This document shows positions 1-11,545 of a DNA stretch of 64,000 nucleotides, piece by piece. This DNA comes from Rhizopus arrhizus (Eukaryota > Mucoromycota > Mucoromycetes > Mucorales > Rhizopodaceae), in assembly GCA_024220505.1 (NCBI GenBank), contig JAKZZE010000002.1, forward strand, positions 2,454,289 through 2,518,288, given 5' to 3'. The notes under the pieces are model-generated. The model had not been told where the DNA came from and searched no databases. It saw nothing but the letters and a program-made list of their open reading frames with translations. Numbering within the stretch: position 1 is the stretch's first letter; each line of letters starts with the position of its first letter. The position numbers and the translations under genes are program-made.

Positions 1-364
1 CAAAGGTATGATGATACGACACTAGATCAAAAAGGGTCGATGATCTTTGGAAAAGAATAGTTAAAGAGCCGGGTTCTTTTACTGAAAATGATATACACGC
101 ATATTATTAGCATATGCAAAGAAGAACATCCGATGATATCAAGAGATGAGATGATTATATAAATTCTAAGGTCTTAGCCACTTTTGCGGTTTTTAGAAAA
201 TATAAAATTTTATAAATTTAAAACACGCTCATCGCTCAGTTTTAACACTGTCATGCTTAGAACATACATAAATTACAATGACTAGTATATCCTCCTTCTA
301 GTACAGTTTCATGACTATTGCAATTACCATGAGCAGGTAATGGTAGTTAAAAGCTAAAAAAAAG
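1..364. other. AT-rich stretch without recognisable gene
   Basis: No open frame of note and no RNA gene seen. The stretch precedes the truncated edge of Gypsy-A. It may be unrelated DNA into which the truncated retroelement is joined, or decayed retroelement sequence; the sequence does not decide. Confidence 0.4.
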
Positions 365-2914
365 TTTTGTGCACCAGTTTTGTCCGCTACTGTAGATTCC
401 CGAAAATTAACAAATATATACGATTGGCCTAGTCCTACTACTCAGAAGCAAGTGCAAAGTTTTCTTGGGTTTGTCAACTATTTTAGACAACATACTCCCA
501 ATGCTGCACTTCTCATGGCTCCCTTAGATGCTTTGCGTTGCTATGATGAAAGAGTTAAAGGTCCTTTCGAATGGACAAAAGAGCATCAAATGCACTTTGA
601 TAGTATCAAGCACATTTTGTCTTCAGAATTGATGTTATCCCATCCTGATCTGTCAAAACCATTTTGTATCGCTACTGATTCATCAGATTACAGTACTGGT
701 TGTTGCTTATATCAAGAGTTCGAAGTGACTAAACCCAATGGCGAAATATCTAAAATCAAAAGATACATTGGTTTCATGTCCCGTTCCCTGTCAAGAAGCG
801 AAAAACGCTACAGTGTTACAATGCGTGAATTGCTTGGTGTAGTTTATGCCTTAACCCAATTTCATAAATTTATATGGGGCACACGATTTACTTTATATAC
901 TGACCATAAAGCTTTATGCTATATTCATTCCCAAAAGAATGCAAATAGTATGCTTATTAAATGGCTTGACGTCATCCTTGATTATAACTTTAGTGTCATT
1001 CATGTTCCCGGTTTGGAAAATGTCTTACCTGACAAACTATCCAGATTATATCCGCCAAAGGATACGGTCGAGCATGAAAGCGATATCAAAAAAGGCAAAA
1101 GATTATCCTCGTATAGACAGAATCATGCTATTTCTGAGACAATCAATACAAAGAAAAGACATCGAGCTTATTCTAAATACAATGCTGCTATTAACATTAT
1201 TTCAGTAATTCAAGAAACTACAACTTCTGATGCACAAAAGGACATCAATCAAGTTAAAGAAAATACTGATCTAAGAAATATTGATGATAACATCAATGAT
1301 CAATACCTATTTTATGTACAATCTGCACAGCCATTATATTCGGATTATCTTACACCGCCTTTGGCTGAACACCAACAGTTACTTATAGATGCCCATAATA
1401 AAATTGGTCACTATGGTGCTGAACAAATGGTCAAACGTCTCCATAATGACGGTATTCATTGGCCTAACCTGATAGGTGATTGCATTAAATTCATTAAGCA
1501 ATGCAAAGATTGTATGAAACATAATATAGAAAAAAGAGGCTTCCATCCTCTACGCAGCATTTATAGCTACTACCCTGGTGATCATTATGCTATTGATCTT
1601 GGTGGTCCTATGCATACTACTTCCGTTTACAATAATAATTATTTTATGGTTATCATCGATGTTTGTACACGTTTTTGTATACTTCGTGCTCTACCTGATA
1701 AATGATCAGATACAGTTTTACGCTCTCTTATTGACGTATTCTCAACTATGGGTTTTCCTACAAAACTTCAAAGTGATAATGGAACAGAGTTTAAAAACTC
1801 GCTCTCAAAAGATTTAGCTGATGCTATGGGCTATGATCATCGATTCATCACCCCTCTACACCCATCTGCTAATGGAATCAGTGAACGTACTGTACAATCA
1901 GTCAAAAAATTACTGGCTAAAGCCACTCATGGTGTTGGCAATGATTGGGATTTATATCTTCCATCTATTCAACTTGCTATGAATAATCGTATATCCAAAC
2001 GGTTAAATTCCACACCTTTCTCTCTCATGTTCGCACGTAAAATGAACGAACCTTATGGTTTTCGATCTGACAAAGATAAGCTCAAAGAAGTTAAAGATAA
2101 ACCACCAATGTCTCATGAAGAACTCATGAAACGCATTGACTATATGACTGATATTGTATTCCCAGCTATTGTAAATAAAACCAAAGCACAAATAGAACTT
2201 GAACAAGCAAAGTTCAATGATTCTCATAGACTTGTTGATTACACACCTGGCTCTCATGTCATGGTTCGTATTCCAAATAAATCTGGTCAACTTGCTCCTG
2301 CTTATGAAGGACCATATACAGTCGTACGTAAAAATAAAGGAAATGCCTATATCTTACGTGACGAAACTGGTGTCCTTATGCCTCGTGCCTACACTTCTGT
2401 TGAGCTGAAATTAATCTCTAATGAAGAAGTGATCGAACTGGATGATGAAGGTAATGAAATCATAAATTTCGAAATCGAGGCAGTTATAAACCATCGTGGC
2501 CCTCCAAAAGACCGTGAGTACCTTGTACGTTGGAAAAACTATAGCAGTGAGTGGGATGAATGGCTATCTGCAGATAAGTTTAATGACCCTAACACACTAC
2601 GCAACTATTGGAAAAATCTTGGTAAAAAGTATATTCCTCCAAAAAATGCTTCAATTACCAATTCTCCATCTTCATCTGAAGTATTAAAATCTACACCATC
2701 TAGTACTATAAGTGCTGCGATGAAACATTTCTCTTCTGAAGATGAAACCAATTCTAATTTGGTTGATAAAAAATCCACAATTAAATCTAATGTTGGCTCT
2801 TCAACACGATCTGTTAAAAGAACTCGTCGTAATAAGCCTCCAACTAAAAACGTTTGTAATACTTCATCCACAGTTACTCGATCCAGTAAACGACTTAAAT
2901 CTCTTCATAAGTAA
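365..2914 (+). pseudogene. Gypsy-A: truncated Ty3/gypsy pol (RNase H, integrase, chromodomain)
   Basis: This is the 3' two-thirds of a Ty3/gypsy polyprotein. The visible frame opens in the RT connection (RKLTNIYDWP, LGFVNYFRQH). RNase H follows (CIATDSSDYSTG, LYTDHKALCYIH), then the integrase HHCC finger (HNKIGHYGAEQM ... CKDCMKH). The integrase core has AIDLGGP, QSDNGTEFKN and SANGISERTVQ, which supply the D, D and E. A chromodomain comes last (EYLVRWKNYSSEWDEWL), followed by a basic tail. Gag, protease and the RT palm are absent, so the copy is 5' truncated near base 365. A TGA at 1703-1705 interrupts the frame, which then continues in the same frame to TAA at 2912. Gypsy-B has a lysine-rich stretch at the aligned place, so a single C-to-T change in an Arg codon is the simplest cause (inference). 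It is clearly related to Gypsy-B but too diverged to be a recent copy. Confidence 0.92.
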
Positions 2915-3341
2915 ATTACTTTTCAAAAAAAAAAAAAAAAAAAAAAAACATATATATTAAAAATAGTCACAAGATTTTCTTCAAAGTAATCTCATACTGG
3001 TCGGGGGCTATGTCGTATTTACCTCATTAAATACTATTATTCATATGAGATTACTCAGATCTTATATAAGAAATAACAAGTACTGAATACATAATATCAC
3101 TTATTACATATTCCTTAAAAGCTCATACACAATGTTTATATTGTTCAAGCTCAATACTAAAATTGACCTTGAACTCACTTCGGTCCCTGAATAATTTCAT
3201 TTCCTAGATAAAGGCGTAGTTTGATTAAATGGGTTCTCTCTCTCGTCTTGAAATCTAATAAAGAGGTTACATAGAGACTCATTCACTAGTTTTCAAGTAC
3301 TATTTCCTTTCTTTTTTCTCACTTTTATCTGCAAATATCTC
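2915..3341 (+). repeat. 3' end and LTR-like region of Gypsy-A
   Basis: An A-run at 2925-2948 is followed by a G-rich polypurine tract (TCGGGGGC, 3001-3008) and TGTCGT at 3011, the probable LTR start. The same arrangement (GGTAGGGGGTGA then TGTCGT) occurs at 8004-8021 behind Gypsy-B, which supports the call. A TATA-like TATATAAG lies near 3063 and AATAAAG near 3257. The right border is unresolved because the sequence runs directly into the open but start-less gag frame of Gypsy-B. Confidence 0.55.
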
Positions 3342-3439
3342 AGCTCCAACATAAGCTGACTGTAGCTGATTTCAAGAACAGTAATTGGGAAGGAATCAAA
3401 GCCGCTCTCATAGGCAAGTTTGGTGAGTCCTTCACCTAC

Positions 3440-6400
3440 TTGCAGTATCGTCAAAAGCTGATGAGAATAAGGCAGCTCAATGGCGAATACTTGAACACGT
3501 ACGTTGACAGGTATATAGATCTCATGACCAAAGCCAAGTTTGCAGACAGTTCTCTGGCAGTAATGCATTTCCTGGGCACGTTGATTGCACCTGCCAAGGA
3601 TTGTTTGGAAAGAAAACTGGCTGAAATACGCGCAAAGAAGAATGCTGAGTTCATCTTGGAAGATGACTCGTTGTCGAACATTCAGACAATCATAGAAAAC
3701 AACAAGATGCATTTTATAGAAGAATGCAAGAAGAGCTTCCCTGATTTGAAAAATCAGGAAAGACCCCAACTCAAGTCTGCCAACAATAAGGCACCAAGAC
3801 TTACGGAAACGAAAAGAAAGTTTCATGGCGACGAGCAGAGATACTTTCCTGCAAACAAGAATAGGGAAAGAAATTTTCACAAAAGGCCCGCACACAGCAT
3901 GCCTAAATGTCGCTATTGTGGGGACAAATATACCCCTGGTCACCTTGACAAATGTCGAGAAATGGAAAAACGTCGTGACCATTATATAAATAAAGATATG
4001 GGTTTTAGAGCACACAAAGATGCACCCAAAAACTATACTGGTAATTTTTCCCAAAGGCGTAGATCATTTGAAGAGAAAATTCATAACAGAAATGATTCAC
4101 GCATAGCGGTTCATAATGTTGAGAAGGTCGAGAAACAGACCATTACTGAACCAGAGATCATGCAAACACATCCTGCGGATGAGGTTATGAATGACCTTTT
4201 AAATGATGATGAAGTCATCAGTCCGTTTCAGAAAGCGTTGAAACAAGTTCAGGAGAAAAAGAAGCATAAGCAAGGTAATGTTCGTTGCTACAGTTTAAAA
4301 ACAAAAGAGGAGACACATCCCACTATGCTTCAAAGCCCTTACTCATTACACACTCCTTTTTTATTGAACGATCATAGATTAATAGCTCTCGTCGACACAG
4401 GCGCAGATATTTCTTTCATAAGTAAAAATGCTGTTAATAAATTGAAACTGCGTGTTATTCCAGTTCATGGTTCATTACTGTTAGCAGATAAAGAAAAAAC
4501 TGTTAAACGAGTGGGAGTGACCGATAAGTTAAATGTCGGGTACAAAGGACAAATTATAGCTCATGAATTTGAGGTTTTGAACATGCATGATAAGATAGAC
4601 GCTATTTTCGGAAGGGATATATTACCAATCTTAGGAATCCACCTTACTGGTGTTGCTACTAATTGGGATGACAACAAAGTCAAATTTGATGACTCTATTG
4701 AAGACTCAGAATACATTCCAAATGTTTCCAATGCTGGCACACCAGATGAACATGAAGCTTTATTACTGGCGCTGCAATCTCACATTGATAAAAATCAACA
4801 GATTGATGTTCATTCCTTATGTAATCTACCAGAAGCCGTAGTAAAGCTAGATACTCCTCATGGAAAACATGCACACGTCCGGCAGTATCCTATTGCAAAT
4901 AAGATGATGCCAATCTTTGATGAGGCTGTAAAAACATGGCTCGAGAACGGTGTCATTATACGTGCGCCACCCTCACCATGGAATAGTCCTATCACATTTG
5001 CTCCAAAAAAGGATGCAAATGGTAATCCCACTGATTACAGACCGTGTATTGATCCTCGTAAAATCAATGCTCTACTGGAGTCCGATAACTATCCATTACC
5101 ATTGATTGATGATATTTTCCATGACCTTACTGGTTCTACCATTTTTACTTCACTTGATCTCAAAAGTGCATTTCATCGATTACCAATTCGTAAATCAGAT
5201 CAAGTCAAAACTACTTTTACTCACAGAAACAAACAATACATGTTTCGTTCAGCACCATTCGGATTGAAACATGTCTCCAGTCATTTCATGCGCATCATGA
5301 ACCTCATTCTCAATGATCTACCCAATGTTCATGTGTACGTGGATGATATTGTGATTGGCACTCCAGGTGATTCCATGGAAAGACATTGTCAAGCCGTTAG
5401 TGCTGTCATTGATAGACTCACTCAACACAACATGATCCTCAATCCTCAGAAATGTCACTTTGGCAAAAGAAGTGTTCATCTGTTGGGTTTCTGCATTTCT
5501 GAAAAAGGGAAAAGCTTGGATCCACGCAAATTGACAAATATTGCTGACTGGCCCCGCCCTAAAACCGGCAGAGAAATGATGCAATGGTTGGGCACTGTCA
5601 ACTACTTCCGTGCACATATCCCTTGTGCTGCCACACTCACTGCTCCTCTAGATGCGTTACGAAATGTTGCGTTCATCGATGATATTAACTGGACACCTGA
5701 ACTGCAAGTTCATTTTCAAAGCATCAAGGACATATTATGTTCCAACGTTGTTTTGAGTCCTTACGATCCTGCTAAGTCTCTCTACGTTGCCACTGATGCA
5801 TCCAACACTGGGATCGGTGCAGTTCTGTTCCAAAAATTTGACGAAAAACAGTCGGATGGACTCACTGTTACCACCATCAGATACCTAGGCTTCATGGCAC
5901 GTTCTTTATCCCAATCTGAGCGAAACTATTCTGTCACTCGACGTGAACTTCTCGCTATTGTGTTTGCTTTGAAAAAGTTTCACAAATTTTTATATGGTCA
6001 TCACTTTACCTTATATTCTGATCATCGAGCGCTCACATACTTGTTCGCATCAGATGAACTCAACCCCATGATGGTGGGTTGGATGGACACATTGTTGTCC
6101 TATGATTTTGACATCATCCATATACCCGGTGTACAAAACGTTTTACCTGATGCTCTTTCACGTCTTTTTCCACCTGAAAAAGAACTGGCAGGGGGTGATT
6201 CTAATAGTAGCACAGTAAAACACCAAAACCTTGCTTACAAACCAAATCTAAAAAAGGAACATGAATTAAAAATGAAAAAAGAGAACCGAAAAGTGTTCTA
6301 TGTACAAAGTCCTACCAAATTCAGTGACAAGGACTATATCACTCCACCATATGAGGATCGACAAGAGATTCTTGATGGAGTCCATAAATTCGGACACTTT

Positions 6401-7939
6401 GGAGCTGATCATATTGTGAAATCAATCCATAACCAAAACCTACATTGGCCAAACTTATTAGCTGATGCAGTAAATTATGTAAGCAAGTGCAATACCTGTC
6501 AAAAGTACAATATTGCTAAAAAGGGTTATAATCCTCATCGACCTGTCTACGCTTATGTTCCTGGGGATGCCTATGCTTTTGATTTAATTGGGCCCTTTCA
6601 ATCTAGTAGCAACATGTATACATATGTGTTGATTCTAGTCGACATTTGCACCAGATTCTGCGTGTTGAAACCCCTAGTAGACAAAAAGGCAAAAACTGTC
6701 GCAGGTGCCATGGTTGATACATTTTCTTTACTCGGCTATCCTAGACACTTTGTATGTAGCGATAACGGCTCTGAATTCAAAAATGAAATTTTAGAGAATC
6801 TATTCAATGCAATGGGTATCGACAAAAGATATACCACTCCTTACCATCCCTCAGCAAATGGAGCTGCTGAACGTTATGTTCAATCTGCTAAAAAAATATT
6901 AGCAAAGTTCCTTGAAGGTGCCACTGAAGATTGGCATCATTACATTCCATCTGTACAGCTCATGATCAACAATAAGATCTCCACACGCTTGCAGACCACA
7001 CCCTTTTCATTGATGTTTGCTCGCAACATAAATGACTTCATTGAATACAGGGATGATGCTGGTGAATTAAAAAAGAAGGAGTACATGCCGCACGATGAGT
7101 TGTTGAAAAGAATAGACTACATGTCGCAAGTGGTCTTCCCTGCTATACAGGATAGAACCGACCTTTACACCAAAAGGCAAAAAGAAAAAGCTGACAGCAA
7201 AAATCGTCAGTCCACATTCCCGGAAGGAAGTTACGTAATGGTGCGTGACAGAGAGCAGTACAATAGTCTCTCCCCGGCTTACAAAGGTCCATATCGTGTT
7301 GTACGTCAAGTACAAGGTGGTGCTTATATACTTCGTGATGTTGACGAAACGCTCATGTCTCGAAATTATTCTCCAGAAGAATTAAAGATCATTTCACAGG
7401 ATGAAGTCATTCCAAAAGATGAATTGTACGAAATGGAGGCAATCATCAATCATAGAGGCGAACCTGGAAACAGGGAATATCTCGTACGCTGGAAAAATTA
7501 CAGCAAAGACGATGATAGCTGGTTAACTGCTGAAGCATTTACTGATCCCGAGTCCATTAACATTTATTGGCGCAAACTGGGTAAATCCATAAACCAAAAG
7601 GGTGAAGTAGTAAAAAAGAAAAATAATGAGGCTGAAAAGAATAAAAAGCAAAAATTGCCCTCAGACTACACCCCTAGTAAATTATTGACTACGACAAGCA
7701 TGAATGAACAGTCAAAGTCTGGAATCATGTCGCACAATAGACAATCTCACAATACAAAAGAAAAAAAGAAACGCCAATCCAAACGTAATGGCAACACTTT
7801 ATCCAGATATCCCAAACGAAGACTACACCAAAATCAAGAAAGCTCTGATCGAAGAACAGATCATCATGAAGGCTTCGTAAAAAATACCGTGACTGCAAAT
7901 AATAATCTTAGGCACAGTAAGCGCATTAAGAGAAATTAG
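3440..7939 (+). CDS. Gypsy-B: Ty3/gypsy chromovirus-type gag-pro-pol polyprotein
   Basis: This is one open frame of about 1,500 codons and the longest intact retroelement gene in the window. Its product would encapsidate, cleave, reverse-transcribe and integrate the element. In order it shows: a gag region; a zinc knuckle (CRYCGDKYTPGHLDKC); protease with VDTGAD (Asp at residue about 319, base 4394); RT with YVDD at 5336-5347 (residue about 633); RNase H (YVATDASNTGIG, LYSDHRALTYL); the integrase HHCC finger (HKFGHFGADH ... CNTCQKY); the DDE core (AFDLIGPF, CSDNGSEFKN, SANGAAERYVQ); and a C-terminal chromodomain (EYLVRWKNYSKDDDSWL) near residues 1330-1385. The frame is open upstream to about 3290, but the first in-frame ATG is at 3461, inside conserved gag. 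The gag N-terminus is therefore probably lost, and the given start is only the limit of the reported frame. Pol looks undamaged. The chromodomain is known in this family to direct integration to marked chromatin. Confidence 0.93.
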   Translation: MQYRQKLMRIRQLNGEYLNTYVDRYIDLMTKAKFADSSLAVMHFLGTLIAPAKDCLERKLAEIRAKKNAEFILEDDSLSNIQTIIENNKMHFIEECKKSFPDLKNQERPQLKSANNKAPRLTETKRKFHGDEQRYFPANKNRERNFHKRPAHSMPKCRYCGDKYTPGHLDKCREMEKRRDHYINKDMGFRAHKDAPKNYTGNFSQRRRSFEEKIHNRNDSRIAVHNVEKVEKQTITEPEIMQTHPADEVMNDLLNDDEVISPFQKALKQVQEKKKHKQGNVRCYSLKTKEETHPTMLQSPYSLHTPFLLNDHRLIALVDTGADISFISKNAVNKLKLRVIPVHGSLLLADKEKTVKRVGVTDKLNVGYKGQIIAHEFEVLNMHDKIDAIFGRDILPILGIHLTGVATNWDDNKVKFDDSIEDSEYIPNVSNAGTPDEHEALLLALQSHIDKNQQIDVHSLCNLPEAVVKLDTPHGKHAHVRQYPIANKMMPIFDEAVKTWLENGVIIRAPPSPWNSPITFAPKKDANGNPTDYRPCIDPRKINALLESDNYPLPLIDDIFHDLTGSTIFTSLDLKSAFHRLPIRKSDQVKTTFTHRNKQYMFRSAPFGLKHVSSHFMRIMNLILNDLPNVHVYVDDIVIGTPGDSMERHCQAVSAVIDRLTQHNMILNPQKCHFGKRSVHLLGFCISEKGKSLDPRKLTNIADWPRPKTGREMMQWLGTVNYFRAHIPCAATLTAPLDALRNVAFIDDINWTPELQVHFQSIKDILCSNVVLSPYDPAKSLYVATDASNTGIGAVLFQKFDEKQSDGLTVTTIRYLGFMARSLSQSERNYSVTRRELLAIVFALKKFHKFLYGHHFTLYSDHRALTYLFASDELNPMMVGWMDTLLSYDFDIIHIPGVQNVLPDALSRLFPPEKELAGGDSNSSTVKHQNLAYKPNLKKEHELKMKKENRKVFYVQSPTKFSDKDYITPPYEDRQEILDGVHKFGHFGADHIVKSIHNQNLHWPNLLADAVNYVSKCNTCQKYNIAKKGYNPHRPVYAYVPGDAYAFDLIGPFQSSSNMYTYVLILVDICTRFCVLKPLVDKKAKTVAGAMVDTFSLLGYPRHFVCSDNGSEFKNEILENLFNAMGIDKRYTTPYHPSANGAAERYVQSAKKILAKFLEGATEDWHHYIPSVQLMINNKISTRLQTTPFSLMFARNINDFIEYRDDAGELKKKEYMPHDELLKRIDYMSQVVFPAIQDRTDLYTKRQKEKADSKNRQSTFPEGSYVMVRDREQYNSLSPAYKGPYRVVRQVQGGAYILRDVDETLMSRNYSPEELKIISQDEVIPKDELYEMEAIINHRGEPGNREYLVRWKNYSKDDDSWLTAEAFTDPESINIYWRKLGKSINQKGEVVKKKNNEAEKNKKQKLPSDYTPSKLLTTTSMNEQSKSGIMSHNRQSHNTKEKKKRQSKRNGNTLSRYPKRRLHQNQESSDRRTDHHEGFVKNTVTANNNLRHSKRIKRN

Positions 7940-8015
7940 GTCACACAAAAATTTATAGCTGTTCAAACACTTCCCATTCAACTTCCAAACGTTGATACCA
8001 ACTGGTAGGGGGTGA

Positions 8016-8286
8016 TGTCGTGTTTGGTCATTAATGATGTCTTTATTTATTATTTTATGATTGATCTCAGTCAAGCCTACGTCAGACTATATAATTAATA
8101 GTCAGACAATATAATCCAGGGTTCATTCTAAATTATTAGTTCCTCTCCTTTTTCTTACTTAATAAATAGTAGTTGTTAGCTATTGACTTCTTACTGTTTT
8201 CATATTATAAGTACCAAATATCTCAGTATTTCTTTATCTTTGATTGCTATATTATATTTACCTAAAACTCCCCTTTCCTAAACAGG
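8016..8286 (+). repeat. LTR behind Gypsy-B
   Basis: A polypurine tract (8004-8012) precedes TGTCGT at 8016, and the repeat ends ...CTAAACA at 8286, so it has the TG...CA ends of an LTR. The last 60 bases recur at 38538-38598 and stop at the same CTAAACA. Two unrelated contexts sharing one breakpoint argue that this is a true element end. LINE-A coding sequence begins immediately after it. Confidence 0.6.
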
Positions 8287-11200
8287 CTCTTATAGAACAA
8301 ACGGTATCTCTATTTTTTAATTCTTTACCTAATGATTTTTCACTTCCATCTGCTAGCTATAATACTCATAAACAGCAATGCTCACCACAAGATCATTGGG
8401 AACGACTCAAATTGCTCCTTCAACAAACAGCAAAGCGCTACAGTCATGGCTCCCGGGCAAGATTCCAGAACAAAATTGACAAGTTGCAGCAAGCACGACT
8501 CCAGACTCAAGATGAGGAAACCTGTCAGCGGTTACAGACTCTAATAGACGAACGTATACGAGCTGACACACACCAATCTATGCTCCGATCTGCTACACGA
8601 TGGCATGAGAATGGGGAACGTAATAACAAATATTTCTACCGCGTTATTTGTGAACGGCAGGCACAACAAACAATCCAGTCTTTACGTTGCTCTTCCACTG
8701 GGTCTACCTTGACAACCGTTGGGGACATTATCACAGAGGCTCGAAACTTCTATCAAAAGTTATATACACCTGATGCCATTGATGTTGATGAGGTGAACAG
8801 GCTCCTGGATGCTATTCCAAATGAGACTAAGATTTCGAAGCAACAGGCTGCTGCTTTGATATCGGCACCTAAGGAGATTGACCTCATAGCTCTTCTCTCT
8901 CACTCTCCAGCGGGTAAAAGCCCAGGTATGGATGGTATACCTTTTGAAGTTTATAAGCACTTGGCGAGCAATTCCAAACCTTTTCTTGATCTATTCCATC
9001 GGATTGTTCTGGACGCCTTTCAAGGGATTTTCCCCCCATCTTGGCAACAGACTCGTACGGTATTACTGTTCAAAAAAGGAGATCCTCAGCTTTTGTCGAA
9101 TTGGAGACCCTTGTCACTGATCAACACGGATGCAAAGATCTTTACCAAATTGCTTGCCAACCGCTTCAACAAGCTGTTGCCTCAGCTGATTAATCTGTAT
9201 CAAACCGGTTTTTTGCCGAACAGATTAATCTCGGACAACGGGTGGTGGAACCAAGTTTTGATGGAAAATTTACGGGATGCAGCTCCAGAACTGCCGCAAG
9301 TGGCAGTACTACTGGACCAAGAAAAAGCTTACGATCGTGTACATCATGAGTACTTGCAAAGGGTGCTTGCTCGATTCGGCTTCCCTGATACGTTAATCGT
9401 TGCTCTTACAGGCCTCTTCTTTGACGCACGCATCTCTGTCTCGATTAATGGCTGGCTAGAATCTCCTATAAAGCAGTTACGTGGCCTTCGACAAGGTGAC
9501 CCCTTGTCTCCATTATTGTTTAACTTAGCTTTCGAACCACTTCTTCGATCCATTCTTGCGTGTCCTAGTTTATCTGGGGTGAGCCTTGCGCCAGTTCCTC
9601 TGAAATCTAGTGTGCGCTGCTCCCCAAGACCGCTGGATTTGTCTCTTTCTGACCTGCCATTGCCTCCTTCGACTCTGGGATCTTCACCCCCACCGGTTAA
9701 GCTACTCAGTTATGCTGATGATCTCGAGGTGTTTCTGTCACATCCAAATGAATGGCCAGACCTTTTGCAACTCTTGGATCAATACGGAAAAGCCTCTAAT
9801 GCCAAAGTTAATCTCGGTAAGACCGTACTGTTATCACTCTCGGGTGTTTCTCATGACACTTGGATCTCGATTGCACGGTCTTCCGATCTGACGTGGCATG
9901 ATGCCTCCGTGAAAACAGCTGTTCGATATTTAGGATATCCTTCATATCATACTCGTCACCAACTTCTTTCTTACCTAAATGAGCTCAAACTGAAAATTAT
10001 ACGACAATGCCACTTTTTGAAGGAACGTCATTTGTCAATTAAGGAATCAGGTTTGGTTGCTAACTCTTTGATTCTGAGTACATTATGGCACATACTACGG
10101 GTGACTCCAGTTCCGAATACATGGTTAAGCGAGGTACGATCTATGGTACGTAAGTTTCTCTTGCCCTTTTGGCCTGCACCTTCGTGGTCTAAATTGTGTC
10201 TTCCGCAAAAATATGGTGGAGTGGGACTGGTGGATATAGAAGATCAAAACCTAGCTCTTCATTTGATCTACCTCCAACGTCTTCTAGGTCGTCATCGGCC
10301 TTCAGATTTTGTATCGCCTTGGTTGGTCCGTGCTTTACAATTGTACACTGGACATACATCTATCTTACCGATCATGCTATATCCTGACCGCTACCGGTCG
10401 CTAGTATCACGCTCCCCCTTATTAGGTCGCATGATGACCCTTATCTGTCGTCTTCCTTCCTTTGATCTTTCTCCTGGCTGGCCGGTGCGTTGGTTTCTGG
10501 ATTTACCCCTCTCTGCGATACTGACTTCGATACATCCCGCATGTTGTATCCACACAACTAGTAAAGTGAACATTCATGGATAAACGAGAGATCTCCGCAA
10601 TAGCCAACTTTGCCCTGTTGTCTCTATCGGTGTTCCCACGACTATATCGGAACCTGATTATAACAACGGCAGTTCAATCCAACTTTATTCGATAATTATC
10701 GTTAGATCAATAATTTATCTACTTCATTGTCCCTTGATTCGTCAAGAAGACAGCGGCTATTGATTATCTACTATCTTTCCTTTATCTTCCCATCCTTCCC
10801 ACATTATTCTTTTAACCGATCAATTGAAATAGCGGTAAAGACCCAGACATCCAAAAAGTATAAATAGCCTCAAATGTTTTTATTAATAAAGCAACATATA
10901 ATCTTTAGTTTCACAACTATTGTCTTTTTTAGTTTTTGTCTCTTATTTTAATACTTGGCAAAACACCGCATCTGGGAGACCATCTACAGTGGCACTTTCT
11001 ACACTATCCTTGAGATATTTGCTATCTGACCTATTCTCCTGGGAACAAACACGCAATACATTAGTTCTTCGAATTCTTAGATCCACCAAATTAAAGGCCA
11101 TTGCAAGGGAGCTTTTCCCGTCGGCAGGTCCTTCGGAAGCTACTCTGCAACTCCCAACCTTCTTTTGCTGTTATCTAAATACACCAGAGCAAGGAGCTTA

Positions 11201-11545
11201 TTCTCCTGTACTCTTCTCCCCCAGAGACTCTGACTGGCTACCATCTAGCTCTCACTGGCTATTACGTCCAAGATATGGTAAGTCTATAGCCATTCGGTCT
11301 GTTCCTCTTCAGGCTATACGCCGCAACTGGAACAAGCTCCTAGAAGATATCCCTCAAACCATACATCCACCGTTACGCCTTCCAGCCGAAATTATTTTGT
11401 CTTCTGTTTGGAAGACCTTTTGGGCACTACCACTCCCTCAAGCCGCAATCACGCCTTGGTGGCGACTTCTACACAATTATATTGGTGTAGCCTCAAAGCT
11501 TTTTCGCTGGAATCCGACCAGCTTTCCCTCGCCCCTTGTTGTAAA
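8287..11545 (+). pseudogene. LINE-A: non-LTR retrotransposon reverse transcriptase, interrupted
   Basis: L1-like ORF2 fragment. The frame runs from 8287 to 10541, is broken by a solo LTR, and resumes in the same frame at 10971. Visible RT motifs are SPGMDGIPFEVYK, FKKGDPQLLSNWRPLSL, the motif A aspartate in VLLDQEKAYDRV, motif B RQGDPLSPLLFN and motif C YADD at 9711-9722. A thumb and C-terminal region follow, ending in a piece like the zf-RVT domain (TPWWRLLHNYIGVASKLF). The endonuclease domain is missing because the 5' part is cut at 8287, directly after an LTR. The 3' end is lost after about 11545, with no stop and poly(A) tail in the usual place. An ATG at 8244 lies in the LTR and is not a believable start. 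Base composition is less AT-rich than the surrounding DNA. Confidence 0.9.
10542..10965 (+). repeat. Solo LTR inserted in LINE-A (TSD CCGCA)
   Basis: A 424-bp repeat begins TGTTGTATCC and ends GGCAAAACA. It is flanked on both sides by CCGCA (10537-10541 and 10966-10970), a 5-bp target duplication. It carries a TATA box (TATAAATAG near 10860) and AATAAAG (near 10885). No internal region is present, so this is a solo LTR left by recombination between two LTRs. A second copy lies at 34649-38363, interrupted by Tc-6. Confidence 0.93.
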
